A stretch of 64,000 nucleotides of DNA from the NCBI GenBank assembly GCA_964478165.1, contig CAYZGU010000044.1:170931-234930 (forward strand), read 5' to 3'. Below the pieces are notes generated by a model that worked only from the letters and a program-made list of their open reading frames with translations, ran no database searches and was not told where the DNA came from. Within the stretch, counting starts at the first letter, position 1. Every line of letters begins with the position of its first letter. Shown here one piece after another: positions 19,567 through 29,836 of the stretch. This DNA is from CAYZGU01 sp964478165 (lineage in GTDB: Bacteria > Poribacteria > WGA-4E > JAJDTR01). Position numbers and translations under genes: made by a program.

Positions 19567-20499
19567 ATGGAATGGACGAAATTTGGCTGGGCGGGTATCA
19601 CACTTGACATTCCTGTGACTTGGGAGTTGGGTGGCTTGTCGGGCGATGATAGAGAGGGTTATCTTCGTCTAGACGATGATGAGATGCCTCGTCTAGAATT
19701 AAAATGGGCACAATCAAAGAAGAAAAAGCCCGATCTCGGTCGCGTTCTTGATGAATATTTCAAGCTTGTGCGCAAGAATTATAAGCGCAAAGAGGCGAAG
19801 CTGCACATTCAACGCCATGTGAATCTTATCAAAGAGAAATCTGTTCTTGAGGGACGAGAAGTCGTCAGTTTTACGTGGAAAGGGGATATTCGCGCAAACG
19901 GCATTATTTTCCACTGCGAAACCTGTAAACGAATTACGATTGTGCAGATAATGGGACATCTCAAAGAAAATCTGCGTGAAAGCACAATTCGTATTTTGCA
20001 ATCGGTTCAGGATCACCCTGTTGCTCAGGATGTGCTTTGGAGTGCTTATCAGCTAGGGGTCCAGATTCCGCGACGTTATCGACTGGGAAAACGCCAGCTA
20101 TTATCTGGGTATATCCTTTTCTCATTTTCGGATGGGAGTCGCAAGATTAGTATTGAGCGCTATGGTGTTGCGGATGTTACTTTAAAGGAACACGACCTGG
20201 AATCATGGTTTCGTGCGAAATACGCAAAGGCTATTAGAGGATACGGATTTGAAATGATGTCCGAGGTTTACGACGAAGAAGACAAGCGAATTAAGGTTAT
20301 TGGCGAGCAAACGCGGTTGACAGATCGAATTCCGTTGGCGGCGGTTCTGGCTGTGGATAAAGTGTTGCGTCGTCAAGTGTTTGCTGCGCATGTGTGGCGT
20401 TGCAACCACTCTAATCGAATCTACGTTGTTCAAGCCATAGCGAAACGCGATGCATCTAAAATAGCAGATCGTGTTTCAGCAAGTATTAAGTGCCATTGA
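19567..20499 (+). CDS. Uncharacterised protein upstream of PqqD-like gene
   Basis: 310 residues from the ATG at 19567; a TTG 42 nt earlier would add 14 residues, and neither has a strong ribosome site. No signal peptide or membrane helix. The N-terminus (EWTKFGWAGITLDIPVTWELG) and a second segment near residue 175 (LGVQIPRRYRLGKRQLLSGY) look like two copies of one fold, each with a P..W/Y element followed by beta strands, so an internal duplication is likely. A CETCK motif occurs near residue 117. It ends 10 bp before the PqqD-like gene, pointing to co-translation. I do not recognise a named family. Confidence 0.75.
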   Translation: MEWTKFGWAGITLDIPVTWELGGLSGDDREGYLRLDDDEMPRLELKWAQSKKKKPDLGRVLDEYFKLVRKNYKRKEAKLHIQRHVNLIKEKSVLEGREVVSFTWKGDIRANGIIFHCETCKRITIVQIMGHLKENLRESTIRILQSVQDHPVAQDVLWSAYQLGVQIPRRYRLGKRQLLSGYILFSFSDGSRKISIERYGVADVTLKEHDLESWFRAKYAKAIRGYGFEMMSEVYDEEDKRIKVIGEQTRLTDRIPLAAVLAVDKVLRRQVFAAHVWRCNHSNRIYVVQAIAKRDASKIADRVSASIKCH

Positions 20500-20509
20500 T
20501 TGTTGAACT

Positions 20510-20929
20510 ATGTTTAACACAATTCTTTACAAACTAAGGTTAAAGAAACGTCCGGATACAGACTTTAACCGTGGTGATATTCTGAAAGCATTACCACTTC
20601 GGAATCAACTGATTCAATGGAAGGTTGATGAGAAACAGGAAGTATCACTTGTAATCCCGCAGAAACAGAAGCCATGGATTCAATTTGCGGCAAAGCTTTT
20701 TACGTTGCCCGATAAGCGTGTCGTTGTTCTGGATGATGTTGGCTCGTACGTGTGGCAACTCTGTGACGGTGACAATACGGTTGGTTATGTCGTGAAGCAG
20801 CTTTGTAACCGCTATCAGATGACACGGAAGGAAGCAGAGACTTCGTTGTTTACGTTCATGCGTCAGTTGGGAAAACGCGGAATGATTGGATTCGCTCTGC
20901 CAAAGAATGCAAAGGGAGGGACCAAATAG
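20510..20929 (+). CDS. PqqD-like (RRE-fold) protein
   Basis: 139 residues. The C-terminal 80 residues match the PqqD fold: VVLDDVGSYVWQLCDG, then DNTVGYVVKQLCNRYQM and a final helix ending RQLGKRGMIGF. PqqD domains bind precursor peptides (the RiPP recognition element) and present them to modifying or export proteins. No radical-SAM enzyme or precursor peptide is evident here; the neighbours are the unknown gene and an ABC ATPase whose ATG begins directly after this stop. It may therefore act as an adaptor for the ABC system. Fold assignment is good, the role is inferred. Confidence 0.8.
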   Translation: MFNTILYKLRLKKRPDTDFNRGDILKALPLRNQLIQWKVDEKQEVSLVIPQKQKPWIQFAAKLFTLPDKRVVVLDDVGSYVWQLCDGDNTVGYVVKQLCNRYQMTRKEAETSLFTFMRQLGKRGMIGFALPKNAKGGTK

Positions 20930-21745
20930 ATGGCGCCACTTCAAACATCGGAACCGTCGAATGGTGCGATTGGAAGGGAGATTGCCCCGCAATCCAAACG
21001 CGAATTGCCCAAGGAAAATACTGTGCGGGTCAGAAATCTGATTAAAAAATATGAGATGGGAACCATGGTTGTCGAGGCATTGCGCGGCGTCAATTTTGAG
21101 ATTGGCCGCGGCGAGTACATTTCGATTATGGGGTCGTCGGGTTCTGGAAAATCAACCTTGTTCAACATGATTGGTGGTCTTGATAAGCCAACAGAAGGTC
21201 GAGTTTACATCGATGAAGTTGATATTGCTCAACTAGATGCTTATGAATTGGCGTGGCTGCGCTGTCGCAAGATTGGCTATATCTTCCAATCGTTTAATCT
21301 TATACCCGTGATGACTGCGCTTGAGAATGTGTCTCTGCCGATGATTTTCGCCGGGATGTCGGCGGACGATAGTCGTCAGAAAGCTATCGATTTGTTAACT
21401 CTCGTGGGTTTAGGTGAACGTGTTCAGCACAAACCGTTGGAATTATCGGGCGGGCAACAACAGCGTGTTGCGATTGCCCGTTCTCTTGCGAATGATCCAG
21501 CAATTGTGTTGGCCGACGAACCCACTGGAAATCTCGACACGAAGACAGGACTGGAGATTATCGCGCTGCTTAGGCGGTTAAATGAGGAGAATGGGGTGAC
21601 AATAATCACGGCGACGCATGATACGAAGATGCTTGACGTGTCCGACCGAATTTTCCACATGGTTGATGGCAGGGTTGACAAGATTGAGTCTCGTGACGAA
21701 ATCGATCTCCAGGTGGGAACACTGGACGGTGAAGAGGTTGGATAA
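20930..21745 (+). CDS. LolD/MacB-type ABC transporter ATPase
   Basis: 271 residues. Walker A GSSGSGKST at 68-76, Q-loop in IFQSFNLIPVMTALENV, signature LSGGQQQR, Walker B VLADEPTGNLD and the switch His in TATHD are all intact. The pattern is that of the LolD/MacB/FtsE class that drives FtsX-fold permeases without translocating through them. An N-terminal extension of about 30 residues is longer than usual. Start codon follows the PqqD-like stop directly, with GGGAGG 12 nt upstream. The only FtsX-fold permease in the window is the giant protein at the start of this run, so pairing is likely. Confidence 0.95.
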   Translation: MAPLQTSEPSNGAIGREIAPQSKRELPKENTVRVRNLIKKYEMGTMVVEALRGVNFEIGRGEYISIMGSSGSGKSTLFNMIGGLDKPTEGRVYIDEVDIAQLDAYELAWLRCRKIGYIFQSFNLIPVMTALENVSLPMIFAGMSADDSRQKAIDLLTLVGLGERVQHKPLELSGGQQQRVAIARSLANDPAIVLADEPTGNLDTKTGLEIIALLRRLNEENGVTIITATHDTKMLDVSDRIFHMVDGRVDKIESRDEIDLQVGTLDGEEVG

Positions 21746-21794
21746 GGGGAAGTATTAGTACTTGATGAATCTGGTCTCTGTCAACGGCGTATAT

Positions 21795-21871
21795 GCCGAT
21801 AAATCAGAAATAAAAACGGTTGTTACAGCGTTATGCGCTGCCACCCCCTTTTTAATTACGTATTTATCGGC
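21795..21871. terminator. Possible bidirectional terminator between convergent genes
   Basis: GCCGATAAAT (21795-21804) pairs with ATTTATCGGC (21862-21871), enclosing a CAGCG/CGCTG stem (21826-21840). T-rich runs follow the inner stem on either strand at some distance. It sits between the ATPase and groEL stops; termination is plausible but the U-tracts are not ideally placed. Confidence 0.35.
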
Positions 21872-21878
21872 ACGGTTG

Positions 21879-23510
<1,632 letters not shown>

Positions 23511-23534
23511 GTTATGCCTCCTTCCTTAAGATGT

Positions 23535-23825
23535 TTAAGTGATTTTTGCTAAGATGTCGTCTTCGCGCAGAATAAGATACTCGAGGTTGTCATGACTGGC
23601 TTCAGTGCCGCCGTATTTCCCAAACAGCACCTTGTCTCCTATAGTAACGTCCAGATCCTGACGTTCTCCGTTATCAAGTAGACGACCTTTTCCAACCGCT
23701 ATAACTTCGCCCTCTTGCGGTTTTTCTTTTGCGGTGTCGGGGATAATAATCCCGCCACTACTTTTCTGCTCATCTTCTTCAATGCGCTTAACGAGAATTC
23801 GATCTCCAAGCGGTACTAGTGGCAT
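23535..23825 (-). CDS. groES: 10-kDa co-chaperonin GroES
   Basis: 96 residues with the typical start PLVPLGDRILVKRIEED, a mobile loop of SSGGIIIPDTA type and the roof segment around GKGRLLDNG. It caps the GroEL ring. GGAGGAGAACAAGAA precedes the ATG. First gene of the groES-groEL operon. No CIRCE element (TTAGCACTC-N9-GAGTGCTAA) is visible upstream, so HrcA-type control is not supported. Confidence 0.99.
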   Translation of the reverse strand: MPLVPLGDRILVKRIEEDEQKSSGGIIIPDTAKEKPQEGEVIAVGKGRLLDNGERQDLDVTIGDKVLFGKYGGTEASHDNLEYLILREDDILAKIT

Positions 23826-23884
23826 TTCTTGTTCTCCTCCCTAAGTTTAATCGTTGTTTGGCACTTTGTGGATTAAGTTGAAAA

Positions 23885-23900
23885 ATGCTTGTTCAAGCAT
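23885..23900. promoter_or_regulatory. Perfect inverted repeat upstream of groES
   Basis: ATGCTTG-TT-CAAGCAT, 7-bp arms with a 2-bp centre, about 60 bp upstream of the groES start. It could be a repressor site replacing CIRCE. Confidence 0.35.
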
Positions 23901-24290
23901 ATTCACTAAACGTTGCTCCAAACACTAGAGCAAGACCTATGCCATCCCACTATGATTGGCTCGGCTCAATAGAGGTGACATCTTGCCCCTGTGAATACAT
24001 GCTATAATGTCGCCATGTCTTCCTGCTGGTGCAATGCGTGACAATTTGGCGCGCATACTGTGCACGCCAACATGTTCCCTTCGGAAAGGAGCATAAATTT
24101 TTTTATTGAGTATGTCAAAAGAAGGGGGTATAATAACGAACCACGCTCGGGATTCCTAGGGCACGTTTTTCCTAATGGGCGATAATTGGGTTTTGCACAG
24201 TCTGGGAATCGGATGATTTATCGGCAAGTAGGTGAAGGTGTTACGCCTTAATTCTAAAGACTGGCATACATCATGATTGGATAGGTCGAA
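23901..24290. other. Divergent intergenic region
   Basis: About 390 bp between the groES upstream element and the dsRBD gene. Apart from the promoter at 24106-24134 (listed separately) and an unpaired TATAAT at 24003-24008, nothing was recognised. Confidence 0.45.
24106..24134 (+). promoter_or_regulatory. Sigma-70-type promoter upstream of the dsRBD gene
   Basis: TTGAGT (24106-24111), 17-bp spacer, TATAAT (24129-24134). It would give a leader of about 150 nt before the ATG at 24291. Confidence 0.5.
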
Positions 24291-24917
24291 ATGTCAGACG
24301 CCAATGGAAATACAACCGTTGACAATTACAAAGGGATGCTTCAGCAATATTGTCACATGCGCAATCTGGATAATCCATCGTATGTGGTTGCACGTTGTGG
24401 TCCTGCGAACGAACCGAGTTGGCGTGTGGAGGTCAACTACGGTCCATTCAGTTACGCAACCTCTGACCCACTCCAGGGGACCAAACGTCTTGCGGAGCAG
24501 ATGGCTGCAAAACAGGTGCTCGAAAGCATAAAGCAGCGGCAGGAGGATTTCTTAGCGGGAAAATCCCTTCCCAACGATGCGATAGGGCTGGAAAATTCGT
24601 CTGATGTAACGGGGGCTATAGAATTACAATCTCGCATACGCACGCCCTGTCCTCGGGTATCCGATTCAATTCCGGTCGAAGCACCAATCGAACTCATTAC
24701 AAGTGCCCTTAGTGTCGCCAGCGAGCGTTTGACCAGGGCGTCGCAGAGAATCTCAGGATTCCATGAATCGTGCGATTCGAAGGAGGACAACCGCGTGTTT
24801 GCTCAAAACTTGGCAGAGCTCACGATGCGTATCGTTCGAGAGATTGTGAAGACGGCCAAATCGACTGATGTCAAGTTTCTGCCTTCGAAATCGAGCGTAA
24901 CGTCTGAGAAAGTTTAG
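24291..24917 (+). CDS. Stand-alone double-stranded-RNA-binding-domain protein
   Basis: 208 residues. Residues about 11-82 fit the dsRBD pattern in order: helix 1 NYKGMLQQYCHMRNL, NPSYVV at the first strand, the loop with a GP (CGPANEPS), strand WRVEVNYG, and helix 2 TKRLAEQMAAKQVLESI, where the AA-K-VL core is kept. The basic KKxAK patch at the start of helix 2 is reduced to TKRLAEQ. The remaining 120 residues are polar and helical, without an RNase III, helicase or deaminase domain. In bacteria this domain is normally attached to RNase III, so an isolated copy is unusual. Structural reading by eye; the biological role is unknown. Confidence 0.75.
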   Translation: MSDANGNTTVDNYKGMLQQYCHMRNLDNPSYVVARCGPANEPSWRVEVNYGPFSYATSDPLQGTKRLAEQMAAKQVLESIKQRQEDFLAGKSLPNDAIGLENSSDVTGAIELQSRIRTPCPRVSDSIPVEAPIELITSALSVASERLTRASQRISGFHESCDSKEDNRVFAQNLAELTMRIVREIVKTAKSTDVKFLPSKSSVTSEKV

Positions 24918-25302
24918 GAGCGTTACCGTAGGGGGTATCTGAGTCCGAGTCCCATGCATTCCTTTATATCTGGTGCGGCACCTAAAATTTGGGTGTTATA
25001 TTTAATGCTACTCTTTCACAGCGCTTGGATTTTCGATTCGACAGTGGGCCCCCGGCAGAATTTACTCCATGGTTTAATATTGAGTGATTTGGGACATCAC
25101 GTTGTAGTGGAGCGCAAGTACGATGAATCTCTTCCCTTCATATGTCTTTGGCGTTCGCAGTAGTTTTGTTATAGAGCTATAAAATCTGTACTGCTTGTGT
25201 GCCACCTAAATTACAGTCGTCAGATGTGCGGTGGGTGCAATGAGCGCGGGTTTTCAATTGTCAGTGTTTGTTATCTGAGGGCGCGTTGGGATAATTCTTC
25301 GC
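24918..25302. other. Intergenic region, no gene seen
   Basis: 385 bp. It contains TTAATGCTACT near 25002, which resembles the 12-bp motif at 9.1 and 53.1 kb but differs at its core; no promoter or gene was placed. Confidence 0.4.
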
Positions 25303-26052
25303 ATGAACAATCGAAATTCACCACGAGATCCAATATCAAGAATCAAGCATCGCCTGCGCGGATCGCGCTTTCTCTCTATTTTCATGGGTTGTCCTTATCC
25401 TGCTCCGCCTTGGCATAGAGCTGTGAAGCGGATGATTCGTCAAATGGAACCGAACGCAAAGATTCTCGATCTAGGCTCAGGAGTGGATCGACGGACACCC
25501 AACACAATTAACCTTGAAATTGAGCCCACGTCCTACGTAGATGTTGTCGGTGATGCACATGCTCTGCCCTTTAAGGACGGTGTATTTCAAGCGGTCATCT
25601 CCGAAGCGGTACTTGAGCACGTTCGTGCTCCCGGTCAGGTGGTTGAAGAGATTTATCGTGTTGTTGATACAGCTGGTTATGTGTGCGCTGCAGTCCCATT
25701 TTTGCAGGGATTTCATGCGTCGCCACACGATTATCAGCGTTATACGCTTCCTGGTTTCGATCGCCTCTTTTCAGCATTTAGACGGATTGAAAGCGGAGTT
25801 TGCGCAGGGCCTTCGGCGTCGCTGCATTGGATCTTTCGAGAATATGTAGGACTATGTTTTTGCTTTGGAAGTCTCCTTCTCGCAAAATTAATATCCCTCA
25901 TTGTAGGTTGGATTACATTTCCCTTCGTTTGGCTCGATTATCTGTTGATGAGGAGCAAACATTCGCACATCCTGGCATCTGCGGTCTACTTTGTCGGCAG
26001 AAAGCTAGATTGCCCCTCAACCAACGAGGACTTGGGGGATGAGTCAGGTTAG
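25303..26052 (+). CDS. Class I SAM-dependent methyltransferase
   Basis: 249 residues. Motif I LDLGSG at 55-60, an acidic strand-2 region (INLEIEPTSYVDVVGDA), motif GDAHALPF and the post-III segment SEAVLEHVRAPGQVVEEIYRV define a Methyltransf_11 fold. A hydrophobic stretch near residues 190-220 (CFGSLLLAKLISLIVGWITF) suggests membrane association at the C-terminus, as in some methyltransferases of lipid or polysaccharide pathways. The substrate cannot be told. Weak ribosome site; separate from its neighbours. Confidence 0.88.
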   Translation: MNNRNSPRDPISRIKHRLRGSRFLSIFMGCPYPAPPWHRAVKRMIRQMEPNAKILDLGSGVDRRTPNTINLEIEPTSYVDVVGDAHALPFKDGVFQAVISEAVLEHVRAPGQVVEEIYRVVDTAGYVCAAVPFLQGFHASPHDYQRYTLPGFDRLFSAFRRIESGVCAGPSASLHWIFREYVGLCFCFGSLLLAKLISLIVGWITFPFVWLDYLLMRSKHSHILASAVYFVGRKLDCPSTNEDLGDESG

Positions 26053-26089
26053 TGTTCATAGACGAGCTTTCAATCTGGGAACACGCGAT

Positions 26090-27076
26090 TTAAAATTCGG
26101 CGATTGTGTCTTCATTGTCGAGATAAGCTTTGATCCATGGGCGTGTCTTGTCACGCATGCCTCCGAAATCGTGAAGGTTTAGCCAAAGCGTCATGCCACG
26201 GAAGAAGGCAAGTTTCAGATGGGATGTGAGTAATCTTCGTTCGGTTGTTGACAGCGGACATACTGTTTCGTAGGTGGAAAGAAAGACGGATTTTTGGTGA
26301 GGCGTCAAGGGTTTGTTTTGGTAGACGGCGGCGAAAAACACCAGCGCGTACGCAAGGTCGAATAAGCGATTCGCAGGGCGAATAGTGTCTAGATCTAGGA
26401 TGGCGCTCACATGTCCATCACGATCGAATCTCAGGTTTTGAGCGCGATAGTCTCCGTGGATTATCCACTTGCTTTCTTCTTTGGTCGGGAGGGCCCCGGC
26501 TAGCTCGTTGACTGCTTCCTTCCACTGGTGCATTCGTTTCTGCGTAACTGGATGTGTCTTGTCCTTTACAATCACTGAGCACATTCTTTCAAGGCTGGTC
26601 GTCAATCCTGTGAGAATCTGTCCTTCCATTGATTTCCATTGACACTTGATTGGCGATTGGAAACTACGTAGTTGATGGTGAAAATGTCCTAGAAGATCGG
26701 CCGCTGATTTTAACGCTAGGTCAGGTTCAACGGCTTCATAATCACATCCTTCAGCAAACTCAGAGACAAGGTAGATTTCGGTGTTTGCTGAAGTGTATGT
26801 TTCTCCCGTTCGATTTTTGAGTAGTCGTGGAACAGGTATGTCATTTCGTCGTAGGAATCTCTGTGCCGCGTGTCCGAAGGCGATGACAGGGAGATGTTGG
26901 TTTGACGGCTGGGTAATGTTGACGCTGTGTTTGTAACACTTTAGAAATAGGTTTCCTTTGTCGGTTACGAGTTGCATTGTGTTGCTCATGGTACCCGTAC
27001 CAATGGGAATGGCTGCGAGAACTTTTAATCCATAGTTTTGGTCGATCGATTGCTGTAAGAACGTGGAAAAACTCAA
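26090..27076 (-). CDS. APH-fold small-molecule kinase
   Basis: 328 residues from a TTG at 27076 with GAGAGG 5 nt upstream. The phosphotransferase (APH/ChoK) fold is shown by the nucleotide-binding lobe (KGNLFLKCYK), the catalytic loop HGDYRAQNL with D209 after H207-G208, and metal-binding DLD near residue 229. This superfamily phosphorylates aminoglycosides, homoserine, choline, fructosamines and related alcohols. Nothing in the sequence or the neighbouring methyltransferase fixes the substrate, so a resistance role should not be assumed. Confidence 0.88.
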   Translation of the reverse strand: MSFSTFLQQSIDQNYGLKVLAAIPIGTGTMSNTMQLVTDKGNLFLKCYKHSVNITQPSNQHLPVIAFGHAAQRFLRRNDIPVPRLLKNRTGETYTSANTEIYLVSEFAEGCDYEAVEPDLALKSAADLLGHFHHQLRSFQSPIKCQWKSMEGQILTGLTTSLERMCSVIVKDKTHPVTQKRMHQWKEAVNELAGALPTKEESKWIIHGDYRAQNLRFDRDGHVSAILDLDTIRPANRLFDLAYALVFFAAVYQNKPLTPHQKSVFLSTYETVCPLSTTERRLLTSHLKLAFFRGMTLWLNLHDFGGMRDKTRPWIKAYLDNEDTIAEF

Positions 27077-27719
27077 TACGCCCTCTCATTCGTTAAGTGT
27101 GAATTAGTTTTTTTGTTGCGTGACTTCGTCAAAAGAGTAGGGAAAAAGTTCAAATGTGCTGATGTCTCTGAATTTATTACCGCCGCTCTATGAGAACTGT
27201 CGTCAGCCACTGTCCGACAATTAATCACCAGCTCATCCAATAGATTGGGTACCGCTCTCTCAATACTAGCTCTGTTCTTTTTGAATGCGATGATTGTTTA
27301 TTCTCCTACCATTTTGATGATTCAATCGTGATTCCTTCGAGGCTAACTTCATCTGTCTGCGTCTCTTCAGGTCGTTCAGCCAGTGCCAGGATTTCAGCCT
27401 AGCACTTTGTTTGCTGAAAATCAAGCAAATTGTGGAAAACTTATTGCATTGGCAGTTCTCACTTGGTTTGGCATGTGATTGGTTTTGGCGACATAGTTTG
27501 GGGATGGTTCTTCATTAGTGTGTGTTCCCATTAGTTCTATATCAGCCGATTGCCTGGTTTCACCTGCGGAACATGTTTAGACTTTCGTGCAAGTGTGATG
27601 ACGTAAGGACAGTCTTTGAACAACTTGTATCACGGCTCAATGAACAGAGAAGCGATAGTTCCCATCAGCCGTGAAGTGTCAGCCTCCTTCTCCTTTCCGA
27701 CCATTAAAGGAACTAGAGC
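27077..27719. other. Intergenic region, no gene seen
   Basis: 643 bp between the divergent kinase and ligA genes. No protein-like frame, RNA gene or clear promoter pair was recognised. Confidence 0.45.
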
Positions 27720-29738
27720 ATGGCAAATCACTCGGTTCGACATCGGATCGAAGTCCTAAGAGAAAAAATTCGCTATTATGAGCATAAATACTACGTCGAC
27801 GATCGTCCTGAAATCTCCGACAAGGCCTTTGATGCACTGATGAAGTGCCTTTGGAATTTGGAATTCGAGTCACCGGATTTGATTTCTCTTGATTCGCCAA
27901 CACAACGGGTAGGTGGGACGGCTACGCTTGGCTCGCGAGTGCGGCATCATAGCATGATGCTCAGTCTAGATAATACCTATCATCCAGACGAATTGTATGA
28001 GTTTGATCGTCGTGTGCGGTCAGCAATGCCAGGACAGGGAGTCGAATATGTTGCGGAATTAAAGATCGATGGATTGGGCATTTCTTTGCTTTACGAGGAT
28101 GGAATCCTCGTTCGAGGTGCTACCCGTGGGAATGGAGAATTTGGGGAGGATGTTACTGCAAATCTGCGTACGATTAGGTCAGTTCCGCTGCGGCTCGCCT
28201 CGATCAATTGGATGCCAACGATTTTGGAAGTCCGTGGTGAGGTGTTTATGCCACGCAATCGGCTCAACGATATCAATCGCGAGCGAATCAAAAACGAAGA
28301 ATCACCGTTTGTGAATCCACGAAATGCGGCTGCCGGATCTGTTCGTTTGCAGGACGCGTCAGTAACGGCATCACGACCTCTGGACATGTTCATGTACACT
28401 TTGGCCTACGCAGAAGGAATTGAGTTTACCACACATGCTCAGGCACTTTCAATGTTGGTGGACATGGGATTTAAATTGAATTCTTGCACAGAATGTCATC
28501 CATCAATTGAGGGCATTATTGATTACTGTTATCGCCAGACAGCAGAACGTGAAAGCCTATCCTACGATGTCGATGGAGTTGTTGTGAAGGTCAATTCGAT
28601 TGCACAGCAGAGTGAACTCGGGACGACCGCTAAGAGTCCGCGTTGGGCAATCTCCTGTAAGTTTGCAGCACGTCAGGAAACTACACGAATTCGCGAGATT
28701 AATGTCCAGGTGGGGCGTACAGGAGCTCTCACGCCCGTGGCCATCCTGGAACCCGTGCAATTAGCCGGCGCAACGATTTCACATGCAACACTCCACAATG
28801 AACAAGAATTACTGCGCAAGGACATTCGTATAGGAGACACTGTCATTTTGGAGCGCTCAGGAGATGTGATTCCCAAGATTGTCTCGGTAATGACTGAGAC
28901 TCGGGATGGGACCGAACGAACATATCACTTTCCGGAGCGGTGTCCGGCATGCAATGCTTTTGTCCATCGTTCTACCAATGAGGTAGCCGTTAGGTGCCTG
29001 AATGTCGCTTGCCCTATGCAGTTAAAGCGCCGAATTGAACACTTTGCATCTCGCAATGCCCTTAACATTGACGGGCTTGGTCCTACCGTCATTGCCCAGC
29101 TTGTGGAATCGAATTTGGTTGAGACTGTCGTTGATTTATACACATTGAAGTGCGCCGATTTAGTGAAATTCGATCGTATAGGAGAAAAATCAGCTGAGAA
29201 CCTGATTCGCGAGATCGAAAATAGTAAGAGTGCACCAGCCTCGAAGGTGTTGTTTGGACTTGGGATTCTACATGTCGGAGAAAGCGTTTCGGGGTTCTTG
29301 ATTGAACATTTTTCATCGCTCGACAGAGTCGCTTCAGCAACTGAGAACGAGATTGGAAATATCCACGGTATCGGGCCAAAATTGGCAGAAAGCATCGTTG
29401 ATTTCTTTGGAAAATTGGCGAACCGACAGTTATTAGAGCGCTTGAAAGCGGCGGGATTGCGGTGGCATAAGGATTCAAATGCGTCTTTAGAAATTCCAGA
29501 GGAAAACTTCTTCAGGGGAAAAAGTTTCGTCTTGACTGGAACGCTTGTAAAGATGCCACGCTCGAAAGCATCGGAGACGATTAAACGTTACGGTGGGAAA
29601 ACTACATCAAGTGTTAGTACGAATACCGACTTTCTCATTGCGGGAGCATCCCCCGGGTCAAAATTTGTTCGAGCAAAGGAGCTTGGTGTTACCATGTTGA
29701 CAGAGGCGGAATTCCTGTCCAAGGTGCCAAGTGGGTAA
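27720..29738 (+). CDS. ligA: NAD-dependent DNA ligase LigA
   Basis: 672 residues, the usual length. The Ia domain starts RIEVLREKIRYYEHKYYV; the adenylation domain has the AMP-accepting K115 in ELKIDG; then the OB fold, a four-Cys zinc finger (CPAC and later RCLNVAC), helix-hairpin-helix repeats and a C-terminal BRCT domain (from about residue 590, FRGKSFVLTGTL). It seals nicks during replication and repair. AAAGGA ribosome site before the ATG. Single-gene unit as far as can be seen. Confidence 0.99.
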   Translation: MANHSVRHRIEVLREKIRYYEHKYYVDDRPEISDKAFDALMKCLWNLEFESPDLISLDSPTQRVGGTATLGSRVRHHSMMLSLDNTYHPDELYEFDRRVRSAMPGQGVEYVAELKIDGLGISLLYEDGILVRGATRGNGEFGEDVTANLRTIRSVPLRLASINWMPTILEVRGEVFMPRNRLNDINRERIKNEESPFVNPRNAAAGSVRLQDASVTASRPLDMFMYTLAYAEGIEFTTHAQALSMLVDMGFKLNSCTECHPSIEGIIDYCYRQTAERESLSYDVDGVVVKVNSIAQQSELGTTAKSPRWAISCKFAARQETTRIREINVQVGRTGALTPVAILEPVQLAGATISHATLHNEQELLRKDIRIGDTVILERSGDVIPKIVSVMTETRDGTERTYHFPERCPACNAFVHRSTNEVAVRCLNVACPMQLKRRIEHFASRNALNIDGLGPTVIAQLVESNLVETVVDLYTLKCADLVKFDRIGEKSAENLIREIENSKSAPASKVLFGLGILHVGESVSGFLIEHFSSLDRVASATENEIGNIHGIGPKLAESIVDFFGKLANRQLLERLKAAGLRWHKDSNASLEIPEENFFRGKSFVLTGTLVKMPRSKASETIKRYGGKTTSSVSTNTDFLIAGASPGSKFVRAKELGVTMLTEAEFLSKVPSG

Positions 29739-29768
29739 GGATATCTCGGTTGTCGCCGATGAATTGGT

Positions 29769-29797
29769 TTGATGTGCTATCGGCAGGATGTTATAAT
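29769..29797 (+). promoter_or_regulatory. Sigma-70-type promoter upstream of epimerase gene
   Basis: TTGATG (29769-29774), 17-bp spacer, TATAAT (29792-29797), about 40 nt before the ATG at 29837. Confidence 0.6.
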
Positions 29798-29836
29798 ATC
29801 CGTGCTTAGAGAAGATTCGAAAGGCCTGATTAAAGT

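Noticed and set aside
20510..20929. PQQ biosynthesis operon
   Set aside because: Only a PqqD-like fold is present; pqqA, pqqB, pqqC and pqqE are absent, so it is more likely an RRE-type adaptor.
24003..24008. TATAAT as a promoter for the dsRBD gene
   Set aside because: The only upstream -35 candidate (TTGCCC, 23983-23988) is 14 bp away, too close; the pair at 24106-24134 is better.
25000..25012. Third site of the AGTTAGCATTAA motif
   Set aside because: The sequence TTAATGCTACT misses one base of the core and is not near a plausible promoter.
26090..27076. Aminoglycoside resistance gene
   Set aside because: The fold is APH-like, but this superfamily has many housekeeping kinases and nothing in the context suggests resistance.
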